Shown: positions 44,481 through 58,712, counted from the first letter of the stretch. The stretch is 64,000 nt of DNA from Chionoecetes opilio (GCA_016584305.1 JACEEZ010022506.1:2501-66500), one strand, 5' to 3'. Numbers and translations: made by a program. The notes: generated by a model from the sequence alone, not told the origin.

Positions 44481-46135
44481 AATCTAAATTTCAATTGGGG
44501 ATCAGGGGAAGTTGTCGGGGGGCAAAGAAAACTTTCAACTTTCGCGCTACCCTAAATTTTTCTTGAATGGCCCTTTGGGGAGTATGGCGGTCTCGAAGAG
44601 CACGGTCCATCAAGCCAAATTTGGGGGGAGAGAGGAAAGCCGCCAGAAGATCGGGGAACTGCGGAACCAGGAAATACCTGGGGGTTTTGGCCCCCTGCAT
44701 TGGGACGGAAAACTCCTCCCGTCCCTCGGGCCCGAAACGGGGACCCCCAATCGCCGCCCAAACCCCCACGGGGGAAAGGATGAGCCGAGTTCCTTTTTGG
44801 GGGTCCCGGGAAAGGGCCTCGGTTTCCGACTGGCAAAAACGGGGGTGCAGTGGTTTTGAGGGGTGGACGAAGGGGGCTCGGGGAAAAAGATCATGGGCCT
44901 TGTGTTTCGAAAACCACGGTTCGAAAAATGGCATGGTGCAAGGGCTTGCTTTCAGATTGAGAAAAAACTCGGACGAAGTTTTGTTTGGTGGCCTCCCGCC
45001 ATCATGCCACGAGGTGTCCTCAAGGAGGGTCTTGGGAAGCCAGCCTCGGTTTTTCCCTCGGGTCCTGACTTTGGGAATCTTCAAAACGCCCTCTGTGATC
45101 AAATGTCCTTCGTGGATTCCTCGCGGGAGAGAGACGTGGAAACTTTCGGGGGGGAACCTCGAAAGATTTTCTTGGGCCACCAATAAAACCCCAAAGCAGC
45201 GAAGGACGACGCATTGGCCTTCTGAAGGAGGCTCGATGTCAAAGGGAACCATCACAGGGAGGATTTATGAAAAACTTTCCGTCTCTCCTCCCGTTCCTGG
45301 GTGGGAAGGTCCAGAAAAAACCTTCCCCCGTTCTGGAGCTCTCCATCAACCCCGGGTGGAGGGCCCGGGCCATTTTACTCCCCTCAAGTTTCAGATGCTA
45401 AAATCCCAGCTGTGTTTTATTTGGTCGAGAGAAGCCCGGGAAAGGGGAACGAGTGGCCCTCTTCTTTCCCCTCTGGGAACGAAAGCAAGGGGCATGGGGC
45501 CCACCAAATTTTCTGTGAAAGCTCCGTTGAACAAAGTGCTTTTCCCGGGGGATTAAAACCCAAAACTTTACCCTGCCCAAAAACCCTTTTAAAAGGAAAC
45601 AGAAAAAGCCCTGGGGACGCCCCCTGGGGTTTCCGTTTCCAGGAAAACGGGGGACTGGCCTTCTTGGGACTAAAGGGATTGATGGGGGAGGGGGAAGAAG
45701 CAGATGGGGCAAGGCATTGGCAAACCCGCCTCAAAAAGGAATCAAGTGATTGGGGGGGAAAAAAGATGACGATGTCTTCCTCCCTCTCGTCCCTTTGTTT
45801 ACTTCGAAAGGGCAAAGGGCCCTCTTTTAGAAAAATCGATGCGAACGAGAGCTTCCTGGGAAAGGACCCCGGGGATTGTGGGAGGAGGACGACCGATTTA
45901 AATGATCGGGCGCTCGGAAACGGGCACCCTTTGGGCCCCCGGGGGGTCAACGATGCTGGCGGAAAACGGGGGATCGCCCTAGTCCACCCCTCCTTGGGGG
46001 GCCCCGAAATCGGCCGCACAAAGGGGGAAGTTCTCCCCCCAGTTAGTTTCCCCCCCATCGGGAAAATTTTGGGGGGGGGGAAAAAAAGGAGGACCTTAAA
46101 AAAAAGGGTTTCTGAAAGGGGGGAAAAATGAAAAC
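44480..46135. other. GC-rich block with long open frames on both strands, unassigned
   Basis: Open frames of 329 and 276 codons on the plus strand and 254 and 213 codons on the minus strand overlap each other here. The composition is more GC-rich than that of the neighbours. I find no family motif in any of the translations. Stop-poor frames on both strands at once are expected from G- and C-run-rich sequence and are not evidence for a gene. If one frame is real I cannot choose between them. Confidence 0.35.
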
Positions 46136-47999
46136 TGTCTTTTTTTTGGGTTTTCCTTTTTAAAATTTCTTTCTTTAAAAATGTGGGAAAGTTTTTATTT
46201 TTTTTTTTGTTTTTGAAGGTTTTTTAAAAAATTTTTTCGTTTGTGCGACCCCCAAAAATTCCCGAATTTTTATATTTAAATTTTACAAAAACTCTTCTTA
46301 TGCATGTGTTTAACCGAAGTAAAACCCCGAGCGGGGAAAAAAACATGTTTTTTTTTTTTCCCTCTAAAGAACTTGGGAAAACCCCCCAATATTATTTTTA
46401 TATATAATATATATATATATATATTAAATTTTATATATATATAAAAATTTTATAATATTATATATCATGGAGCAAATAAAGTGCAGATTATTTGGGGGGC
46501 CCGGAAATGCTGAGCTTTACGGGGGCGGCGGTGGTTGTTTGGGGGTGATCCTGGCGGGGGGCTGGCATCTATCCTCAAAGCCTGTTGCATCCCGGATCCC
46601 CCTACGGTTTTTCTCCACTGTTAGGCTTTTTACAGGGGCCCTATGTCGGGAAGGCGTAGCTTTAAGGGCTTGGGCAAACCCAAAAGGGTTTACTTTGGCC
46701 CGGGGATGGTGGGGTTTGAGATTTTTCCCCCGAAATTTTTAAAAAACAGATGTGTGGGCGTGGATTTAAAAATTTTAAAAATCCCGATCGAAACCCGGGT
46801 ATTATTTTTTTTTTCGGGTGCAGAGGCCCGGATCCTTGCATTTTCCCGTGGGTGCAGATTATTTTTTCGGGAGAAATTTTTGGGGTATGGAGACCCCGCC
46901 CTTCACCTTCTATTAAAACCCCCCCAACCAAAACCCCCTTGGGCTTACAAAAAATTGTACATCCCCAAAATTTCTTTTTCATTTCCAACGAAAAAGTTTT
47001 CGAAGAAAATTTTTTTTTTAAGTAGAAAATTTCAAAAAAAGGCCCTGGAAAAAAAAATTTTGAAAATTAAAAATTTGAAATAGTAAATATTGTCCCCCGC
47101 AAAAGTTGCTAATTTTTTTTTGCCTAAGTCCAAAACCGGGCTGTATTTTAAAAACCTTTCGCCTGGAAATTTATACGCACGGACCCCGGGGTCTGGGAAG
47201 AAACCCCAAAGAGATGATAAGGGTTTCCCCACCAATTATTTTTTATCAGTATTAAAAAGATAAAAACTGTTTTCTTCGGAAATGTTTGTTTTTTTAATAA
47301 TTTTTCAAATTTAAAAAACCCCTAAAACAAAACTGAAGAAAGGGCCTCATGAACCTCAAGAAAAAATTCATGAACTTAAAATCTTTGCCCTTTAATTTTT
47401 TTCTCAAAAAAATTTTTACATGGAGGAAAATCAAAAAAAAAGGGGAATTTTAAATTTCTTTCATTGAAAGTATTTAGTTTACGATAAATGAATTACCCCG
47501 CTGCATAAAATTTTTTTTTTAAAAACTAAAAAGTCATGAAATCGGGGAATTTTTCCCGATTGTGAGGGGATTTATTTAGTTAACGCCAATTTTTGTTTTG
47601 GTTTTAAAATTTATTTTCAGGAAAAAAGAAATGTATCAATGAAAAATTTTAATTTAATTCCCATTTTTATTTAATTTTTCCTGTAAAATGTTTTTGGGGA
47701 AAATATTAATGGGGGAAAAAGTTTTAAATTCATGCATATTTCTTTAGAGTCTCATAAAGGCATTTTTTTAGTGTTTTTTTACGGTTTTTTTTTTGATATT
47801 ATAGAACAAACATTTTTTGCGAGGCTTTCAGCGAGTGAGGACGTACGAGTCTTCACTCCTGAAGCTCGGCGAATACTGACTTGTGGGGCAGGGCTCTGGG
47901 TGATACGTCACCCTCCATCCGCCCTTTCCCCGACGCAACTTTTCTAAAATAGAACGGGTTTTTTGGGCGTTTGTGTAGGGAGTAGGCCTTTCATAGGGG
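46136..47999. other. Unassigned noisy sequence with an AT tract
   Basis: Holds an AT-only tract at about 46390-46465. No supportable gene. The overlapping frames around 46467-47083 have no domain. Confidence 0.4.
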
Positions 48000-49734
48000 G
48001 TTATTCCAAAAAATGCTCGCAAAACCCGGGCCGGGGGAGATTTCCCCCCAGTGTTTCTTCCCGGTGGGGGTCTACAAAAATGCCCGACCCGGGGGAATTT
48101 TTACAGTCGTACCAACACAGCCGGGGACTGCAAAAAACGGGTAACCCAAAACAAGCCCAGCCAAGGGGGCCCCTCCCTTTTTTTGACGTTTTTTAAATAT
48201 CTAATACATTTTTCTAGTGGGAATTTTTTCATTTCTGCCATTAAAAAAAAGGTAGTTAGTTTTCGCCACTTTTCTGAGGGGTTGGGTAGAAAAAATGGGC
48301 CCAATGATACTGCGAAATTCATTTGAAAATGCCCCCCGCCATGTCAAACAATGGCCGACCCCCCCACTCCCCCGCCGGCCGGCTTCCTCACAATTTTTAC
48401 ACACCTATATTTAAAAAGGGCCCCCTGGACCTGTTTTCCTTAAATTTTGGGCACGTGTTTCTTGACAAAGGGATGCATGTTTCTCTCCCGGTTTTTTGAA
48501 AAATCACCTTTAATGGACTGGGAAGAAATAGGGAAAGGAATAAGGCCGGGGGGAATGCAGGTGGGTGTGCAAACAGGGTGATCCAAAGCAAACCCGTTAA
48601 AAGGGGCGACGGTGGATTTTTCAAATGATTTTTTGTTTGCCCCTTTCCCCGACGGAACGCGTCGAGAAAAATTTTTTTGAATATTCCCCCGTCACCATTA
48701 AAAATTTTGTCCCTCCTCCTTCCCATCCGTTTTAAATTTTTGACATTACGGTTATGTAAAATTGAAAGAAATTTAAAGCAAGGTTTGAATATTTTAGTAT
48801 TTTTAATTTTAAATAAACCCCGGCCCTTTCCCTTTTTTTCAAATTTGGGAAACTCGTAAGGGATTTGGGGTTTTCCGGCAAACCTCATTGTGTTGGTGCG
48901 GATTAGATCCCGAAGCGGATATATATTTTATCCCGGGAAACGGATTATTTAATTTTTCCCCAAATGCCGATGTGATGCGGGTGCGATGTTTTAAAAAATA
49001 TGGGGGAAAAATCCGCGGATGCAAATGCTGATATCGGATACATCTCTATGGTATGGGAAAACCAATGCAGGGGACTGTGGTTGGCTGGCACCCCTGGGGG
49101 GGGAAAGGGGAAAGGGTTTGGCGGGTTTGGAAACCTGGGCAACTATTAAGGAAAAGGGAAAATAGGTTTACGGGAGGCCCATTTGGGAAAAGGGCCAAAA
49201 AAAGGGGGTTGATACTGGCAGTGTCCAAAGGCACGATTTAGGAGGCGGGAGGTAGAGGTGTGCCGCTGAGGGGATGGGCGGCCGATGATTGAAGGAAAAC
49301 AAAATGCAAAGGCCCGTACTAGGGACATGCGGATCAAGGTCCACACGGCTTCATGCATGGGGGAGGTGAGAAGGGAGGTGGTGTAGGGGGGGCACACGTA
49401 AAGGGGGGGGCCCGAGTGGGGGAATTTGAAAAAGGGTTCCCGATGCTGGGTTGTTTCAGGGTTGGCGTGGGGCCGGGTATGCACGCCCTCGTTTAAAGTG
49501 GTCCCCCCAATGGAGCGGCCAAGGGTTTATCGGCTTCGTGTATTTCAGTAAGTCTCTTCCCCCCCCCCCCCGGGGGGAGGTAGGCCAAGGGGGCTGATAA
49601 AAATTTTTTTTAGAGGCGTGAAACATGATGTTTTAAAAAAGAATTTGTGTGCTTCTTTGCAGGGAAAGGGAAATTTAAAGGGGGGTATTATTTGGGGAAA
49701 ACCCAAATTAGTGTAAATATGCTGCTTGCTTTAT

Positions 49735-49880
49735 TATATAAAAATATATATTAAAATTTTTAAAAATATAATTTTATAATCTATATATATTTTAAATTAT
49801 AAATATAAATTTATTATATAAAATATTATAATATAATATATTTTAATTATATATTTATAATATATCTAATTATATATATA

Positions 49881-49924
<44 letters not shown>
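49735..49924. repeat. TA and (CA)n microsatellite, noisy copy
   Basis: Counterpart of 58585-58712. Confidence 0.9.
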
Positions 49925-49925
<1 letters not shown>

Positions 49926-52119
49926 GGAGGGGGTTTTTTTGTGAAGGGCAAAGTTTTAAAATAAAAATCGGGCTCTATGAGACCGATCGTATCCACATTT
50001 AAATTTTTTCCCCAGTCCCCGCAAATAGGAGTTTTTTTGACACTAGCGATGTGTGGCTTCCCTAATTTGCTGGGTTGGGGGTGGGCCCGCAGCTTCTATT
50101 TTACTGGGTTTCCCGTCCTTGGCATGGTTTCTCCCTTTTGGTTTTAGCTTCAGGGACAACTCCCCCCCCGAAAAATCCTAGGTTTCGCAACATTCTATAA
50201 TGGTGCTTCTCCCAAGGCCGTCACACTTTCGGGGTTTCGACAGTCAAAGCGAAACACAGTTAAGAACCCTATACAAAAGTGGACAAAATGGCCCCTTTAA
50301 ATCACAACGGCTGGCGAATTCATAAAATTTTGGGTGAGTATCACAAACCGCGCGTGAGGGTAAAAAGTGGGGGGCACCGAGTTTTTAGCGCGACGCGGGC
50401 ATACAGCCCTGCCGGGGGATATGATATACGGGCACACATTTTTTATGGCCCCAGACCAATAACAGCCCCAGTGAAGGAATTTCGCCCCAAAAAGGGGGCC
50501 CTGTTGAGTGAGCTCAGTGTGCACCTGATTAGGAAAAAAACCGGTAGACCGTGCGAGGGGATATTTGGGTTCCCCCACCAACTTTGTACGGGTAGATTTT
50601 TTGATCGAAAACATCGCCCTCTGGCAAATTGTCCCCGTGTTTACAATAAAACTTTAAGGGACATCTAATGCCCTTTTTTTCCGGGGGAATTACCACATTA
50701 CTCTGGGGTTCACTGCCCCCAAACATGTTTAAAACATTGGGGAAGAAGTTTAAAACCATTTAAAAAGGGGGCAAAAAGGGTGAAATTTTCTGATTTTATA
50801 ACATTTTTAAAAAAAACAAAGACGCTATATTTAGCAGGCGGGGCTATGATAATTGGGTTTTTTAAAATTCCCAAACTTATGGATTATGGTATATGATAAA
50901 AAAAATTTTTGATATTCAAAAGCTTGAACATTTCGTCATACATATGTCCCTCATATGTTTATATGATACACCCTTTGGTTTAAAACCGGTCCAAAACTGG
51001 GTCCCGACCACCCGGCGACCATATTTTGGGCGGTAAAACATCCAGTTTTTCCCCAAATTTCTTTTTCTGATCAAGATTTATAGACATTTTGGAAAGGGAT
51101 TTGGATCTTAAAGCTCAGTGCAGTTTTCCCCCTTTAAAACGTTTTTTCAGTGTTGTGTATCGAAAATGTAAACCTTAAATAACGCCCCTATATTTTATTA
51201 ACTACCTATCCCTAAGAGAAACTCGAAGTGCTTTATCTTAAATTTTTTGGTTGTAGTTTTGGGCTGTGGGACGTGGGATGGGCGGAAAAAAGAACATACC
51301 ATTTCCCCAACTGTTGTTTCCCACCACTGACGGCTTTTTGGTGGGCGACCAGTCGTACGACCATGTTGGGGAGGGCCCGTGGCCCGACCGTGGGCGGGGC
51401 CCTCGTACAACGGGGGACTGATCGGGAATCGGGCGGCCCTGGTCTCCAACAACAAACGTTGTCACCCATCCCCATCGCCAGTGTTGACTGTCCCGCTACC
51501 CGGGCGGGAATTTTAGGCCACCAGTCGTATGGAGGCGTGGCCACCCAAGAAAAATGTCTCTCGGGACCACGATGGAGGTCGGAGACCATAATCCCTTTTG
51601 TATATAAAGTGGCCCTTTTCATTGTATTTATGAAAAAAAAGAAAAACTTATCCGGGGGGAAATTTTTGGGGTTTAGGGGAGGTTTAACGCTCAGATCAAC
51701 ACTGGCTGTCACGGTTTCCACCACCCCCGTTTTTATATTTTTTCGGTAAAGCCACCATTTCTCCGTGGGTTGCCCCCCTGGTAAAACCCTTCATTCACCG
51801 GGGGTTTTGAGACCGGTGTTTGACCATTTTCAGAGCACTTTTTCCTGGGTCCCGCCAGTGCAGGCAAAGGGCAGGTACCAGTGGCGCAGTCCTAGGCAAA
51901 GGGCCATCACTTCCCCCATAATTTTCGAACACACAGGCCTCGGGTCCCCTCCTTCCATTTCCTTTTTGTATTTTCCCCAAAAAATTATCGTTAAAATTCT
52001 CTCGGGGGAACCTTTTTCCCCCCCCCCCTTCCTTCCCAAACAAAACCTGGACCATGCATTCCTCCCCCCTTCCCCCGGGATGGTTTTTTAAAACCCCGGG
52101 GGGGCCAAACTCTCCCCCC

Positions 52120-52165
52120 CTCGCCATCTCTCTTCTCTCTCTCTCTCTCCTTCCCCCCTCTCTTT

Positions 52166-52197
<32 letters not shown>

Positions 52198-52535
52198 CCA
52201 TTCCTTTCCCTTTTTCCCTTTCCTTTTCCCCCCCTTTCTTCCCTTCCCCTTTTCCCTTCCCTTTTATCCTTCCTTTGTTTTCCCTCCCTCTCTTCCTTCC
52301 CCTTTCCCTTTATTTTTCCCCCCTTATTTCCCTTTTCCCTTTCCTTTTTTTTCTTCTTCCTTTTTTTCCTTTCCCTCCCCTCTCCTTTCCCTTTTCCCCT
52401 CTCTCTCTTTTTCGTTCTCTCTTTTTCCCCTTTCCTTCCTCTTTCTCTTTCTCTCTCTTTCTCTCTCTCCTCTCTCTCTCTCTCTTCTCCCCCCCTCTCT
52501 CTCTCTCTCTCTCTCTCTTTTTCTCTCTCTCTCTT
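52120..52535. repeat. CT-rich polypyrimidine tract, noisy copy
   Basis: Counterpart of 60755-61165. The Ser/Leu/Pro-rich and Arg/Glu-rich translations are by-products. Confidence 0.93.
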
Positions 52536-52629
52536 GCACTATTTACACAATGAGGAAAAATTTCCTCATAAGTAAAAAAAAATAATTTAATTACAATATT
52601 GCCCAAAAAATATTATTGGCTACATCATT

Positions 52630-52666
52630 CAAACCACACACACCAACCACACACCACACACAAACC

Positions 52667-52701
<35 letters not shown>

Positions 52702-52945
52702 CACACCCACACAACACCCCCCACACCCCACACACACACACACACACACACACAAAACACACACACACACACCACACAACACACACACACACACACACCA
52801 ACACACACACCCCCACACAACCCCACACACACACACACACCCACACCCAAAACACACAACACCACACCCACACACACACACACCAAAAAACCACACACAC
52901 ACCACACAACACACCCCACACACCACCCCACACACACACCCCAAA
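52630..52945. repeat. CA-rich array, noisy copy
   Basis: Counterpart of 61370-61515, much longer here. Confidence 0.9.
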
Positions 52946-54419
52946 ACAATATATAATGGAAAAACACCCCGGGGGGGTCACAACACCTTGGGTCTCAGGG
53001 TTTTCAATAAAATTTTGCTATAGCCATTTTTTTTTTTCCAAAAAAAAAGGGTTTTAAAAAATTTTAAAAATTACTTCCCTCCTGTCTTATGGAGGAAAGG
53101 GCCCAGGGGGGGAAAAACTCAATGGGGGAGGAACGGGGGGGGGGGGGGGGGGAAAAAGGGGGGAGGGAGGGAAAATGTTAAATTTTTCATTTCTGTTGGT
53201 TTCGGGGTTTAAAACTATAATTACTCATCAGGGAGCTATAAAGTCGGGGGGTTTGAAACCCGGTTTGGTACTTAGGGGGTGGAGCGGGTCTCCAAGAGGG
53301 GGGCTGAGGGAAAAATTTGTAACCAAAAGGAAAAAAAATTTGAGAAATTGATTGGGGTTTTTCCTTGCCCCAACTGTTCGCGAAGTATATGGGGGTGGGC
53401 TGTACCAACAAATCGCTCACCACCCCTGACTAGTTCAACCCCTCGGGCCACGGGCATCCAACGATCCAAAACCCCCGTGACCCCACCAGTAGGTGACTGC
53501 CACTGGTTTTGGGGACCCCGGGGGGCAAAATATTGCAAACCGGGCAAAAAGACCACCCGCGATCAAATACCGAGCCCCAACGACCCAATCGGCTGTCAGG
53601 AGTTTTTGGTGCAAACCTGGGAAAAACCCCCGGGGGACCGTTTTGGCGTGGGGTGGTCCCCGACTAAGACAACTACTCGTACGAAACAACGAAAACTACA
53701 GAATTTTTTTTTTTTTTCCAAAGGTCGCAGATGGTCGGGACCTAGTTGTAACCGCAGTGGGGAATGGGGGAAACAAACATAGGTCCCCAGTGACTTAAAA
53801 GAAACACACAAATTACAGGGCCCTTTCCCTTTTACACTTCTCAAAAAACAGGGTTCCCAAAAAAGAAACTAACTAAAATCGAGCATGCAGTTTAGGGCAA
53901 GGGGGACTCCTCTGACAGTGACAAGCACAGCAGCGTGTGCCATGGAAAACAAATGTTATCCAGTTTTCCAATTTTTGGGCCTCCTGGGGCATGGGTCGGC
54001 AAAAACTGGGGCATTGGGTATTCTATAATTAAACCCGCCCACGGGACAGAAGAAATCCTCGGGTTTTCTACAAGGCGGGGGGGCAGTTTTGAAACCTTTT
54101 TTTCAGAGTTACGGAGAATTTTTGGGGTTATTTTTTAAATTTTTTTTTTTTAAAAAAAAAGGAGACTAAACGAGAAATTTTCACACTACTATTTTTCGGC
54201 CCTTTTTTTAGCTTTTTTATGATGTAAGAAAAAGGGGGAAAAAAAAAAAATAATTAAACAATTTAAAAAAATAAACTGAAACAAAATACTTATCTTTAAA
54301 TTAAAAAAAGAGAAGGGATAGTGGCGAGGAAAAATTTAGCTCTAAAAAAGGGCCTTAGTACAGTACCAAAACTTAAAAAAATCGTCCAGGGCCATTTTAT
54401 CATCCTGAAATTTTTTGTA

Positions 54420-55466
54420 AAAGTCGGCGCAAAAAAAATTAGGGCGCCAAAAAATTGGGGGGGGAATTTAAAGTCCTTAGCGTTTTACCCAAATTTTGGT
54501 GGGGCGATTGAATTTTTTTATGTGTTTTTTATATTGGCAGTGTATTAAATGTTTCGCTGTAGATTCCCCGCTCCGCCCACTCTGTATCTCCCAAATTTTC
54601 ATAGGAAGAGGTTGGGTTTGTTTGGTTCTCCAACCCTTTCCCACACCCCCCCTTTGCCCCCCCATCTTCTACCGCCTTTTTCCATGTCTATAAAGCTTAT
54701 GCCGGGCAAATCTCTAATTTAATTGTGAAGAAGACACATATAGTAAAAACCCTTTTAAACGAAGTTGGGGGGAAAAAATTTCCCAGGGTAGCGGGGAGAT
54801 GTGTTTTTCCCAAAAATACCGTTTCGGGTGTGGTTTCAGGCGGGCGCCCAAAATGGGGGTTGAGACGTTTTGGCGGGAAAAAAGGGTCAGGGGGGCCAAG
54901 AAAAACTTCAAAAAAAGATGATAAAATGCTCATAAGGTTTGTGGTGTCAATAATCATTTTGAGGGGAGTTGATCATTTTTCTTTTTAAGTTTTTCTTGGC
55001 CGCCCCGACCCTTTTTTCCACGCCAAAAAAGTCTCTAAAATCACCATCTTGGCCCCCTGCACCACACCGAACGGTATGTTTGGAAACAACATCTCCCCCG
55101 CTATTGGCCAATTTTTTTCCAACTTCGATTTAAAAAGGGTTTCTAAATGTGTCTTCTTCACAAATTTATCGGCTTTTTCCCCCATAATGCTTTATTGACA
55201 AGGAGAAGGGAGTAGAAAATGGAGGGGCAAAACTGAGTGTTAGGGGGAAAGGGTTTGGGGAAAAAAAAAAAACAACAACCTCTTTCCCATGATGTTTTGG
55301 AAAATACGAGCGGGCAGGAGGAGGAATTACAGCAGAAACCCTAATTTCCTTTCCCGATATACAAAAAAAGTAAAAAATTCAATGCTCCCACCGAAATTTT
55401 TTCAAAAAAGCTAAGGAGTTATTCCCGCCCCAAATTTTTTGGCGTCCTAATTTTTTTGCGCCGCTG
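54420..55466. mobile_element. Palindromic Tc1/mariner-like element, noisy copy
   Basis: Counterpart of 62890-63901, with TA on both sides (54418-54419 and 55467-55468). Confidence 0.8.
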
Positions 55467-55580
55467 TAGTTAGAGTTAAAAAAAAAGCCATTTTCGGTGT
55501 ATCCCAAAAATAGTTGTCATTTTTTTTCATTTCCCGTCAGCCCCCTTTTTTTTTAAAAACCGCAAACAAAATCCCGTAAA

Positions 55581-57015
55581 ATTTCCCCCAGCTTCGAAAA
55601 CGCTTTCTGGCAACTGGCAGACGTGCGCCACGGCTCGATGACTCACTGAAGGTGGTTTTCCCCTCCTGCGCTAAAACCAGAAGCATTTAAGAACAAAAGA
55701 TAAATAAAAGTACTTGAAGAATTTTGGGGTTTTGATAAAAAAATTGCGATAATTTGGGTTTCACATGCATCCTTGATGGGTTTCCCCGCAAAAAAGCTGT
55801 GCCTTTCCAGAGAAGTTTGCCCCACGTATCAACCAAAAGGGGAGAAATGTGTAAAAGATGGTTTTTGCGTCGGGCGGACGTTGGTGCTTTTTTGGGGGGG
55901 GGTAAAAAAACCCGGGGGTGGGGGTTGGGGGTTTTGGGGGAAGGGGGGGGTTTAGTGGTTTGGGGAATTTTGGGGGGTGTTGGGGGGGGGGAAGTGGGTG
56001 GGTGTTGGGGGTTTGGGGGTTCGGGTGGGGGGGAAGGGGAGTTAGTGGTTGGGGGGAAAAGGATGGGTGTTGGTTGGGGGGAAGGGGGGGGTGTTGGTGG
56101 GGGGAAGGGGGTGGGAGTTTGTGGTGGGGGAAGGGGGTTTGGGGGTTTGTGGTTTGGGGGGAAAGGGGGTGGGTGTATTTTTTTTTGGGAGCGAAGGATC
56201 CTTCATTCCCTAGCATTTTTTTAAAAAATTTGGGTAGGGGTTCCCTTCTTTTAAAAAACCCCAAAACCGGGGTTCAAAATTGAATCCCTTTTTTTTCTTT
56301 CCAAGAAATGCAAAGTTTTTTTTTAAGTAAAAAACCAAAAAAGGGCTGAAAAAAAAATTTAAAAAAAAAAAAAAAGAATATTTAGAAAATTCAAATTTTC
56401 TTTTCCTGGGAACCTCTGATTAAAAATCCCGGATTGGGGGCCCCCGGGGGGGGTTAAAAAAGGAAATTCCCCCCTTTTTTTTAAAATTTAAAAAAAAAAT
56501 TTTTTTCCGGAAAGTTTTTTTTTTTTTAAAAATTAAAAAGAAAAAAAAAAAAGGCCCATGAGTTTTGGGGCCCTGTTTCCCGCCATTTTTTTTTCCAAAA
56601 TTTCCTGGGGGGAAACCAAAGGGGAAAATTCTTTAGAATTTTTTAGTTTAAAAATTAAATTCCCCCAAAAATTTGTTCAACAAAAAATCATAAAGGGGTA
56701 CCCGATTTGAGGATTTTTTTAAAGCCATTAGTTTTCTAAAATTTTTTCCCAAAAACAAGATAAAAAAAATTTAACAATTAAATTTCTTTTTCCCCGAAAA
56801 TTTTTGGCAAAATATTTGGCAAAAATTTAACTGCTTTTTCAAAGGCCAAAAGGATTTTTTTAGTGGGGGTTTTTTTTTTGTAATAGAAAAACTTTCCCCT
56901 TTCACAGTGGGAACGGTCTTCCTCCTGAAGTCCAAAACGGACGGCTTGGAAGCCAGTCCACCCCTTTCCCCCAAATTTTTTCAACATAAACTTTTTTGGC
57001 GATGAGCAATTACAT
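55581..57015. other. Unassigned noisy sequence with a G-rich tract
   Basis: Contains a very G-rich tract at about 55895-56190 (GGGGG and GGTTTGGGGG words) and stretched A/T runs around 56340-56540. Gly-rich frames on plus and Pro-rich frames on minus are by-products. No gene is supported. Confidence 0.5.
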
Positions 57016-57779
57016 GCTCATGCAAAAACCCAAACCCCGGACTTGGGTTCCCAAGGTGCTCCACCACCCAAAAACATGCCCAACCGGGGGAAATACAGTC
57101 GTACCAACAAGCGTTGAAAAGGAGGGGCAAACGCACCCTGCCCATCCTGTATTACGGAAAAACATGGATACACCTGCCCAATTAAAATTATGAGGCCCAT
57201 TTTCTGAGGCGTTGGGTAGAAAAAATGGGCCCAAGTGATACGTGGAGTACATTTGAACTGCCCGCCGCCACTGCTCAACACAATGGCCGACCTCCACTCC
57301 CCCGCCGGCCGGTTTCCTCACAATTTCACACACCTATATAAGGCCTCCTGGACCTGATTTTCCCTTTAATTATGACACGTGTGCATTACAAGGTATGCAT
57401 TACTCTCGGTTTGTGTTGAAAACTCCCCTGAATGGCGGGGAAAGAAATAGGATGGAATAAGGCAGAGGGGGAAATGCAGGTGGGATGTGCAATCAGCTGA
57501 CTCAACGAAAACCAGTAGAGGCGCGACGAGTGGAGTTTTCAAATGATTCTTGTATGCGCTCCGCGACGCAACGCGTCGAGAAAATTTCTTGAATATGGCC
57601 CAGTCACCATCTAAAATTCTGTCCCTCCTCCTGCCCATCCTTTATAATTTTGACTTTACGGTTATGTAAAATTGAAAGAAATTAATGCAAGGTAGAATAT
57701 TTTAGTATATAATTAAGTAAACAGGCATCCTTTTTCTTCAACTTTGGGCAAGCTCTGTAATGGTTTGTTATCCGCAATC

Positions 57780-57945
57780 CTCATTGTGTGTGGTGCGGTT
57801 TATAGATCCAGATGCGGAATATTTTTCATCGGAATGCGGATGTTTAAATTTTATCAAAAGTGCAGATTTTCGAGGGATGTTAAAAACTATGCGGATAATC
57901 CGCGGATGCAAATGCTGATATCGGATACATCTCTATGGTATGGTA
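57780..57945. repeat. Clustered GCGGAT words
   Basis: ATGCGGAT/GTGCGGT/CCGCGGATGC words recur about seven times in 160 bp, ending CTGATATCGGATACATCTCT. They resemble the subterminal clusters of hAT-type elements, but no end is identified. Confidence 0.4.
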
Positions 57946-58584
57946 GCACAATGCAGGGGACTGGGGTTGGTCTGGCACCATGGGAAGGGAAATGGTTCGG
58001 CGGTGTGGAAAGCCTGACGACACTATTAAGGAAGGGACGGAAGATAGGTTGACGGCAGCCTATTGGAACAGGACCAAAGAAGGATTGATACTGGCAGTGT
58101 CCAAAGGCACGATTTGGAGGCGAGAGGATAGACGTGTGCCGCTGAGGGGATGGGCTGGCCGATGATCTGAAGGGGAGACAAAATGCAATGGCAGTACTAG
58201 GGACTATAGCGGATCATGGTCCACACGGCTTCATGCATGAGAGGAGGTGAGAAGGAAGGTGGTGTAGGGACACACTGTACAGGGAGGGGCGGTGGGTAGC
58301 AGTGTGAACTGTTCCTGATGCTGATTGTTGCAGGGTGGGGCGTGGCCGGCTATGCACGCCCTCGTGTAAAGTGGATCCCCCCAATGGAGGGGCCAAGGTT
58401 CATCGGCTTCGTGTATTTCAGTAAGTCTCTTAACGGTGAGGAGAGTAGCGCCAAGGTGACTGAGTAAGTTTTTTTTAGGGAAAGTGATCATGATGTTCAA
58501 AAATGAATTTGTGTGCTTCTTTGCAGGAAGGAATTTAAGGGGATATTAGGAGAACCTAAATTAGTGTAAATATGCTGCTTGCTT

Positions 58585-58712
58585 GATTATATATATATAT
58601 ATTATATATAATAAAAATTATATATATATATATATTATATATATAATATAATTTTTATATATAAAATATATATATATAAAATATATATAAAAAACACACA
58701 CACACACACACA
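58585..58712. repeat. TA then (CA)n microsatellite
   Basis: TA-rich stretch followed by about 10 CA units. Confidence 0.93.

Larger units (their letters stand above)
48000..55580 (+). repeat. Noisy copy A of the 57.0-64.0 kb segment
   Basis: Follows the downstream segment in the same order and orientation for about 7.5 kb. Examples: TCTGAGGGGTTGGGTAGAAA (48273) / 57202; GCAAATGCTGATATCGGATA (49021) / 57907; CACAACGGCTGGCGAA (50301) / 59057; GGCGACCAGTCGTACG (51344) / 60018; the CT tract (52120) / 60755; the palindromic element (54420) / 62890. Runs of each base are longer here, making A several percent longer than B. Confidence 0.9.

Noticed and set aside
52054..53057. Ser/Leu/Pro-rich, Arg/Glu-rich, His/Thr-rich and Cys/Val-rich frames
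   Set aside because: Translations of the CT and CA arrays.
55754..56283. Gly-rich (plus) and Pro-rich (minus) frames of 120-167 codons
   Set aside because: G-rich tract in noisy sequence; both strands open.
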